This document shows positions 59,301 to 64,000 of a DNA stretch of 64,000 bases, piece by piece. Both the position numbers and the translations under genes were made by a program. The stretch comes from an uncultured Acidobacteriia bacterium (GTDB taxonomy: Bacteria; Acidobacteriota; Terriglobia; Bryobacterales; Bryobacteraceae): positions 1-64,000 of the forward strand of contig CAIRSA010000127.1 in NCBI GenBank assembly GCA_903881085.1. The letters are read 5' to 3'. The notes below the pieces were generated by a model. That model did not search any database, was not told the origin of the DNA, and saw only the letters and a program-made list of their open reading frames with translations. Every line of letters starts with the position of its first letter. Within the stretch, counting starts at the first letter, position 1.

Positions 59301-60119
59301 TCCATCGACAACGCTTCCAACGGCCAGACCGACTCCGGCAACTGGACCAACGGACGCTTTCAGGATGCGCTCGACATCCGCGGCAACCGCTCCGTCAGCT
59401 TTTACGATTCGCGCCACCGGTTCAATCTCACCGGCACCCTCAACGTCCCAATTGGCAAAGGCCATCGCCTGAATTTGGGCAAGTGGGGCAACCAGCTGTT
59501 GGGCGACTGGTCAATGAGCGGTGTCGCCGCTTATTACAGCGGCACCCCATTTGCACCGTACCTGGGCGACAACAACGGGATCCCCGGAGGCAGCACGCGT
59601 CCGCAAGTGATCCGGCCTGACATGGTGGTGGGCGTGCCGCTGGTGAATCCGCTCTGGAACAAGTCTGTCGCTAACACAGTGCCCTACGTCAACCCGGCTG
59701 CCTTCAGCCGCCCTGCGTTTGGACGGGAGGGCAATGCCTCGCGAACGCTTGACTACTTCCGCAATCCGTGGACCCAGAGTATCAACATGTCGTTCTTCCG
59801 CGAGATCTACCCGTTTGAGAACCGCAAACGCTATCTGCAATTGCGCGGCGAACTGTTCAACGTGTTCAATCATACATTTTTCCAATTGAACCCCAACAGC
59901 AGTCCTCAATTATTTACCGGGTCGGTGCCGCTTACCTACAGCGGGCTTTCGCTCGCCGGTCCGATCCCGTATCTGCCCGGCAAAACTGGCGGCGCATACC
60001 CGGCGGGTACTCGCGAAGCAGCTCTTGCCAACGCGTATAATCAGAGCTTTGGAATGTTCCTGGCGTCAAACAACGCCACTGGCCGCATTGTCCAATTGGC
60101 TCTGAAGCTGTACTGGTAA
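56340..60119 (+). CDS. Oar-like TonB-dependent receptor with carboxypeptidase-regulatory domain
   Basis: A 1259-residue outer-membrane beta-barrel. Signal peptide ends ATSAFAQ; a carboxypeptidase-regulatory-like domain (STITGQVLDQSKAAVPNVKVIV to about residue 100) is followed by the plug and a long barrel with GGAGGL-like loops and many Asn/Tyr/Gly strands; the final strand ends TGRIVQLALKLYW. This receptor class is greatly expanded in Solibacter relatives, where it is thought to import polysaccharide fragments or peptides. It begins the plus-strand set with the esterase gene 10 bp downstream. Confidence 0.9.
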   Translation: MPFQKKFLPIFLAATSAFAQSSSTITGQVLDQSKAAVPNVKVIVKAVETRVEYRTVTNQDGYYTIPSLPPLTYQVTAEAAGFNPSTSPEFKLDTTNTARVDLVLRPADSKQTVEVSASAGIIETQSSMTGGTVSQREIDRLPLEDRNSLQLALTLPGVAGDVGSDEGGIFQTTPSAGANLVISGGRTSSSAFMADGASATSVTLGRQTVTFSSDTIQEFKVITSTFSAQYGVTGGGIVSTISKSGTNDFHGSAFWYTRNPTLAARQFNSPLPPPFRRNEFGLTAGGPVWIPKVYNGRQKTFFFFSFEPKRWINATVQYVRVPTAAERQGDFRDMWVAPGQSNPLLYQQMNCADAACTQFTPLNRTSSTTVYPLFSANDPDPTKVGHVIPKQFLDPLVQKLLAGVPMPNMPYDSLGNNYVGARGVTGRDNRWNLKFDHNLTDRNRLTVRFTDIPNFSDRYLLRKDDFALQSYPSDDSHTTQGYLSHTYTISSRIVNEFRVSATHSNYSSVAPGDLSTVNYTKQFGLPNVTSWGYPRFALSGTQYLSPALGMGNAQLLGTYIENSYQAGDDITFTFGRHVITTGIDLRRMQSNVLAGTLGDACCGTYSYTTNLTASGNGNIPTGAGGLAMASFLLGTPNSATLAGLVLPYYYRWNASAAYVQDDYKIRSNLTLNIGLRWQYNSPRGEKYNRQAGVDLANPVPIKDAAGRTTSYTLNYLYTGFSGSQYLEPTHKANFEPRFGFAWTPNYAWNSHKTVVVRGGYGISHAPQTGRGRDPLPNFGSGSGGSWNYTQWTGSGSQPSTQSQNPQYLIAVGRNAPVVNAPPIVLQIPADGKLCAGCSPLDPRVPSGTLIAFEPNNQSPYIQTWNLTTQMGLARGYVLTLNYLGQRGVHLFSPVYNINSPNLRSYQSLLDQGIDPTQSIPDPFGRINSSGNLINVARQDLLRPFPTLGDVQVAGVTSSNSIYHAGVAEIERRFAGFYGFRFNYTWSKSIDNASNGQTDSGNWTNGRFQDALDIRGNRSVSFYDSRHRFNLTGTLNVPIGKGHRLNLGKWGNQLLGDWSMSGVAAYYSGTPFAPYLGDNNGIPGGSTRPQVIRPDMVVGVPLVNPLWNKSVANTVPYVNPAAFSRPAFGREGNASRTLDYFRNPWTQSINMSFFREIYPFENRKRYLQLRGELFNVFNHTFFQLNPNSSPQLFTGSVPLTYSGLSLAGPIPYLPGKTGGAYPAGTREAALANAYNQSFGMFLASNNATGRIVQLALKLYW

Positions 60120-60129
60120 TCAATAACCT

Positions 60130-61743
60130 ATGTCCTTACGCACTCTTTTCTTACTAACGTCCATCTCCTCGGCGGCCTTCGCCGAAGTCACGCTGCCGGC
60201 CATCTTCGCCGACCAAATGGTGCTGCAGCGCGACGCTGCCATCCCCGTCTGGGGCACGGCCGCGCCCCGCGAAAAGGTCACCGTCGAACTGGGCGCGCAA
60301 TCACTCACCGCCACCGCCGGCCCCGATGGCAAATGGTCTGTCACGTTGGCCCCGATCAAAGCCAGCATGGACCCGTTCGAACTCAAAGCAGGCAGCCGGA
60401 CCATTCACGACGTCCTTGTCGGAGAAGTCTGGCTCGCCGGAGGCCAGTCCAACATGGGCTACCCGGTCAGTTCCCTGCCCGACTCCGCTGACGTGCTTGC
60501 ACAAGCCACCGACCCCGCCCTGCGCTTCTTCACCGTCACCAAGAAGACAGCCGCCGAACCGCAACCTGACCTCGCCGGAAAGTGGGAAGCCTCCACTCCG
60601 CAAACAGCCAAAGGCTTCTCCGCCGTGGGTTACTTTTTCGCCCGCGAATTGCGCCGCAAGCTGAATTGCCCGGTCGCAGTGATCAACGCGTCATGGGGCG
60701 GCACGCCTATCGAAACCTGGATCAGCATCGCCGCCCTGCAAAAGGACCCGCCGCTGACCAGCACGCTGCAAAGTTGGGACAAGGCCGTGCAGCAACACGC
60801 CAAAATAGCAGCCGACCCGAGCCTGGCCGCTCAATACGAGACTGATCTAAAGCGCTGGCGCAAAGAAGTCGAACCCGTGTTCAACGCCGCGACGAAGGCC
60901 TGGAACGCCAACCCCACTGGCCCCAAGCCCACGCCCTCATCGCCCGAACCGCAGAACCCCGATCCCATGGGCATGCCTTCGCCCTCGCGCCGCCCCGGCA
61001 CGCCATCTATCAGTTACAACGCCATGGTCGCCCCCATCGCAGGCTATGCCATGCAGGGCGTGATCTGGTATCAGGGCGAAGCCAACGGCGGCGCTGGCCT
61101 CGCATACCGCGAGTTGTTCCCGCGCCTGATTCAAGCCTGGCGCGCGGCGTGGAAAGCGGAATTTCCGTTCCTCTTTGTGCAACTTCCGGCCAACGGTAAG
61201 GACACAACACCGGTGGCAACGGCAGGCTGGCCATGGCTCCGCGAAGCACAACAGATGACGCTGCGCGAACCGCGAACCGGCATGGCCATCGCCATCGATG
61301 TCGGCAACCCCAACGACGTCCACCCCGCACGCAAGATCGAAGTCGGCCAGCGCCTCGCGCTGCAAGCCCGCCGCGTGGCCTACTCGGAAACGCTGGTCGC
61401 CTCAGGCCCACTCTACGGCAGCTATAAAATCGAATCCGGCAAAATCCGCGTCAGCTTTACGGAGACGGGCTCCGGCCTCACACCCGGCCAGGCACCGTGG
61501 CGCGCGCCCGGCGTTGAGCCGCTGCCAACAGACCATCTGACCGGCTTCTACATCGCAGGCGAAGACCACCAGTGGGTCGCCGCCGAAGCAAAGCTCGATG
61601 GAGCAAGCGTGGTCGTCTCAAGCCCTGAAGTGCCCAATCCCGTTGCCGTCCGCTACGGCTGGGCCAACTCCCCGCGCTGCAATCTCTACAACCAGCAAGG
61701 CCTGCCCGCCGCCCCTTTCCGCACGGACGATTGGGCCAAATAG
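60130..61743 (+). CDS. Secreted sialate O-acetylesterase-like enzyme
   Basis: A 537-residue SGNH-type esterase. Signal peptide FLLTSISSAAFA, then VTLPAIFADQMVLQRDAAIPVWG and the SASA domain with VGEVWLAGGQSNMGYPV (Ser), GVIWYQGEANG (Asn/Gly) and a catalytic His in the NPNDVHPARKIEVGQRLA segment. It probably removes acetyl groups from sugars. A Pro-rich stretch (PTGPKPTPSSPEPQNPDP) interrupts the domain around residue 270. Likely co-transcribed with the receptor and the next gene. Confidence 0.9.
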   Translation: MSLRTLFLLTSISSAAFAEVTLPAIFADQMVLQRDAAIPVWGTAAPREKVTVELGAQSLTATAGPDGKWSVTLAPIKASMDPFELKAGSRTIHDVLVGEVWLAGGQSNMGYPVSSLPDSADVLAQATDPALRFFTVTKKTAAEPQPDLAGKWEASTPQTAKGFSAVGYFFARELRRKLNCPVAVINASWGGTPIETWISIAALQKDPPLTSTLQSWDKAVQQHAKIAADPSLAAQYETDLKRWRKEVEPVFNAATKAWNANPTGPKPTPSSPEPQNPDPMGMPSPSRRPGTPSISYNAMVAPIAGYAMQGVIWYQGEANGGAGLAYRELFPRLIQAWRAAWKAEFPFLFVQLPANGKDTTPVATAGWPWLREAQQMTLREPRTGMAIAIDVGNPNDVHPARKIEVGQRLALQARRVAYSETLVASGPLYGSYKIESGKIRVSFTETGSGLTPGQAPWRAPGVEPLPTDHLTGFYIAGEDHQWVAAEAKLDGASVVVSSPEVPNPVAVRYGWANSPRCNLYNQQGLPAAPFRTDDWAK

Positions 61744-61744
61744 C

Positions 61745-63253
61745 ATGAGACGCCTGCTGCTTCTATTGGCCCTGTCCAGTCTGCGCGCCGCCTCGCCAGT
61801 AAACCAGGTGTTCCAATTTATGCAGAGCGGATCGTACTCCGCCTGGGTCGATGGCGCGACAACGAAAGCCACGGCCTACCTATGGATCCCCGAAAAATGC
61901 CGCCGCCTGCGCGGACTGCTCGTCATGGGCTCCAACGTTCCAGAACACATGCTGGTGGGCCACCCAGCCATCCGCGAAGTCTGCGCGAAAAACAATTTAG
62001 GCATCGTGTGGAGCACGCCGTCGTTCTGGTATTACAAGGCGAAGAACGAAGATAAGAACGTAGTCGCCTTCCTGCAACAACTGCTCGACGGCCTGGCAAG
62101 AACCTCCGGCTACGAGGAAGTCGCCACCATTCCATGGTTGCCCATGGGCGAGTCAGGCCATCTGCTGATGGTCGACGCGTTGGTCGAGGCCGCTCCGGAA
62201 CGCTGCCTGGCGGGCATCTGGATCAAGAACGCCCACCTGCCGCCAAAGAACCGAACAGTCCCAGCGTTGGTTGTCTACGGCACGGCCCAGGAATGGGGCC
62301 AGGACAAGGTCGACATTCGCCAACGGTGGAACACTCTCACTTCCTACGACAATGTTTTGAAACAGCGCAAAGCCAATCCCGATTGGCCGCTCAGCTTCGT
62401 GATCGATGGCGGAAGCGGACATTTCGATGTATCAGAGCGGCTGGTCCGCTACTTCGCCCATTACATAGACCAGGCCGTAAAGCCCAAGCGCCCCAAGGAC
62501 GTCGTCGCCTCGCTGCCCCTTCCCAACCGCGCAGAAAAAGCCATCTGGTATTTCGATGAGTGGAGCGCGAAGGAGGCCCAAGCAATCGCCGCCATCGATT
62601 GGAACGCCCACTCGCAACTGCCCGCCTTCGTCAGCGCCAACGGCGTCATTGCGCCCTTCGACTTCAACGGCATCTCCAGCATCACACCGCAAATGGAACC
62701 CGATGGCATCACCTTCCGCCTCCGCCCGGTGATGCTCGATAAACTACCGCAGAACTTCGTCGGCGCCGGAGAACCGCTGGCCCGCGCCCCGGCAGCGCCA
62801 ACTCTCGAATGGCTTTGCGGCCCGCTCGCCCCGGCGGGCGATGGCCTATTCCGCGTCGCGCTTGACCGCACCTGGCCGCACCACCCCATCTATCTGGCGG
62901 CGCGCCAACAGGGCACGAATGGCATACGCGCAGCGGTGCAGCCGATAGCCATCAAGCTGGCGCGCAACAACGAAGGCAAAACGCAGAAAATCGACTTCCA
63001 ACCAATCGCCGACGTGAAATCCGGCACCGCATCTGTGCCCCTCCAAGCCCGGTCCGACGCTGGATTGCCCGTCGATTTCTTTGTCGTCGCAGGTCCGGCA
63101 ATCGTCCAGGACGGCAAACTGGTCTTCACCCAAATCCCGCCTCGCGCCAAACGCCCGCTGGAAGTAACCGTAGCTGCATGGCAATGGGGCCGGGCATCGG
63201 AACCGAAAATGAAAGCGGCCGAAGTCGTCCGCCAGTCATTCCACATCCGCTGA
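61745..63253 (+). CDS. Secreted alpha/beta-hydrolase-like protein
   Basis: A 502-residue protein with signal peptide RRLLLLLALSSLRAAS. The first 300 residues look like an alpha/beta-hydrolase: LRGLLVMGSNVPEHM, a possible nucleophile in WLPMGESGHLLMVDAL, and a late His in IDGGSGHFDVSERLV. The C-terminal 200 residues form beta-rich domains (PRAKRPLEVTVAAWQWG). The exact reaction is unknown. ATG 61745 follows the esterase stop by one base; an open frame further upstream overlaps that gene and is not used. Confidence 0.75.
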   Translation: MRRLLLLLALSSLRAASPVNQVFQFMQSGSYSAWVDGATTKATAYLWIPEKCRRLRGLLVMGSNVPEHMLVGHPAIREVCAKNNLGIVWSTPSFWYYKAKNEDKNVVAFLQQLLDGLARTSGYEEVATIPWLPMGESGHLLMVDALVEAAPERCLAGIWIKNAHLPPKNRTVPALVVYGTAQEWGQDKVDIRQRWNTLTSYDNVLKQRKANPDWPLSFVIDGGSGHFDVSERLVRYFAHYIDQAVKPKRPKDVVASLPLPNRAEKAIWYFDEWSAKEAQAIAAIDWNAHSQLPAFVSANGVIAPFDFNGISSITPQMEPDGITFRLRPVMLDKLPQNFVGAGEPLARAPAAPTLEWLCGPLAPAGDGLFRVALDRTWPHHPIYLAARQQGTNGIRAAVQPIAIKLARNNEGKTQKIDFQPIADVKSGTASVPLQARSDAGLPVDFFVVAGPAIVQDGKLVFTQIPPRAKRPLEVTVAAWQWGRASEPKMKAAEVVRQSFHIR

Positions 63254-63477
63254 CCAGACCTCATCTGTGCCCCCGTTTTGTTTCAATCATTTAGAAACCG
63301 CTCCCGCACGGTTCCCAGGGCACGCCGTGGCGAAGTCGCCGCCCCAAAGTGAATCTGAGTGATTTATACGTTGTTCAAAATAATTTCTTGTTGTTTAGTG
63401 TTGCTTATGATACTTTAATAACACACAAGAGATAATCGTCTGCAAAAGCAGGAAACGATTTAGAAAAGGAAAATGAC
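63254..63477. other. AT-rich intergenic region before the cupin gene
   Basis: No gene. A fragment near 63298 (accgctcccgcacggttcc) resembles the arm of the hairpin that follows the pilin gene, and 63361-63420 is unusually AT-rich for this genome, consistent with a promoter or a recently acquired segment. Confidence 0.35.
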
Positions 63478-63849
63478 ATGAAAATGTTGACTCTCACCTT
63501 GATTGCCTGCACTTTGCTCGGCCAGAATCCGGGCATTCAACGCACGGTCCTGGAAAAGAAAGATATCTCCGTGCCTGGCCGCGAAGCCATCGTGGCCCAC
63601 GTGGAGATCACCCCTGGCAGCTTCGCCGGCAAACATACGCACGCCGGGGAAGAGATCAGTTATATTCTGGAAGGGGAATTGGAGCTGCTTGTGGATGGCC
63701 AACCGCCGCGCAACATCAAGAAAGGGGAATCCTTCGTCATTCCGGCCGGCGCAAAGCACAACGGGCATAATAAAGGAACGGTGCCAGTGAAGTTCGTAGG
63801 CGTCTATGTGGTGGAGAAGGGGAATCCGCTGGCCAGCCCTGCGCAGTAG
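63478..63849 (+). CDS. Secreted cupin-domain protein
   Basis: A 123-residue cupin. After a short signal peptide (MLTLTLIACTLLGQ) the metal motif reads G(X)5HxH(X)4E: PGSFAGKHTHAGEEISYILEG, and the second half is GESFVIPAGAKHNGHNKG. It should bind a metal in the periplasm; the reaction is unknown. The 224-bp upstream region is AT-rich (ttgttgtttagtgttgctta, tactttaataac) and likely holds its promoter. Confidence 0.85.
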   Translation: MKMLTLTLIACTLLGQNPGIQRTVLEKKDISVPGREAIVAHVEITPGSFAGKHTHAGEEISYILEGELELLVDGQPPRNIKKGESFVIPAGAKHNGHNKGTVPVKFVGVYVVEKGNPLASPAQ

Positions 63850-63919
63850 GGCACAAGACAGTAACCATTATTTGTTTTGAGAGCACGGGACCAAACTTAG
63901 TTGTATCATCCAATTAAGT

Positions 63920-64000
63920 ATGAAGATCGTCGACATCCGTGCCACCACGGTCACAGTCCCACTCCAAGCCCCGCTCCGCCACGCCAATGGTTGCCACTGG
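63920..64000 (+). CDS. Start of an enolase-superfamily (glucarate dehydratase-like) gene, cut by the window edge
   Basis: 27 codons from ATG 63920: [20 protein letters not shown] and then HANGCHW, the typical N-terminus of mandelate racemase/muconate lactonising enzymes close to glucarate dehydratase. No stop is reached. It follows the cupin gene by 70 bp. Confidence 0.7.
   Translation, partial: MKIVDIRATTVTVPLQAPLRHANGCHW

Noticed and set aside
61598-61744. Upstream extension of the secreted hydrolase frame
   Set aside because: It lies within the esterase gene; ATG 61745 gives a clean signal peptide one base after the esterase stop.
1-64000. CRISPR arrays, tRNA or rRNA genes, prophage or intact insertion sequence
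   Set aside because: No regularly spaced repeats, no cloverleaf-like segments and no phage or complete transposase genes were seen on either strand; the only transposase is the interrupted RAYT.

Overview
The window reads as a chromosomal piece of an Acidobacteriota genome, most likely the Solibacter/Bryobacter group. This is inferred from family content: a YVTN-type beta-propeller protein ending in the Solibacter C-terminal domain (TIGR03437 type), a TIGR02999-type ECF sigma factor paired with a Ser/Thr kinase, a very large Oar-like TonB-dependent receptor with an N-terminal carboxypeptidase-regulatory-like domain, and many secreted hydrolases. No rRNA, tRNA, CRISPR array or complete insertion sequence was seen.

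Layout. 0.2-3.8 kb: a DUF1624 membrane acyltransferase-like gene, then hpnH (hopanoid radical SAM enzyme), a translationally coupled small protein and a secreted protein. 3.7-6.6 kb, minus strand: secreted pectate lyase, an SDR protein lacking its catalytic residues, and a DinB-like protein. 6.8-24.7 kb: a complete co-directional division/cell-wall (dcw) operon, mraZ-rsmH-ftsL-ftsI-murE-murF-(small membrane ORF)-mraY-murD-ftsW-murG-murC-ftsQ-ftsA-ftsZ, followed by a ROK sugar kinase. murB and ddl are absent from it. A phased array of GTGG boxes precedes mraZ. 24.7-25.4 kb: a REP-associated tyrosine transposase (RAYT) with one in-frame stop, bracketed by inverted 26-bp REP copies. 25.4-28.3 kb: the secreted propeller protein.

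28.4-41.1 kb: DUF192 protein, TPR lipoprotein and a Tad/Flp pilus locus (flp, polytopic membrane protein, cpaB, secretin, three TadE/TadG-like pseudopilins, tadZ, tadA, tadB, tadC). A REP pair has become part of one TadE-like coding sequence. 41.1-45.0 kb: an accessory patch with ECF sigma factor, kinase, a duplicated copy of the kinase's membrane tail, an ICMT-like methyltransferase, small ORFs and a degenerate copy of the tadC 3' end. The two tadC 3' ends therefore bracket the patch as direct repeats. 45.0-50.3 kb: secreted protein, strong terminator, then (minus) CoA-binding protein, rluB, scpB, scpA, and (plus) a PQQ-type propeller. 50.3-54.2 kb: lectin-like secreted protein, a brnT-brnA toxin-antitoxin pair with a palindromic operator, an S41 peptidase, a broken UPF0175/DUF3368 pair and a lone ParD-like antitoxin. 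54.2-64 kb: S9 peptidase, TonB-dependent receptor, sialate O-acetylesterase, secreted hydrolase-like protein, cupin, and the start of an enolase-superfamily dehydratase, a set suited to polysaccharide and peptide scavenging.

Functions rest on reading the translated proteins and recalled family motifs; no database search was run. Start codons are my choice where noted.
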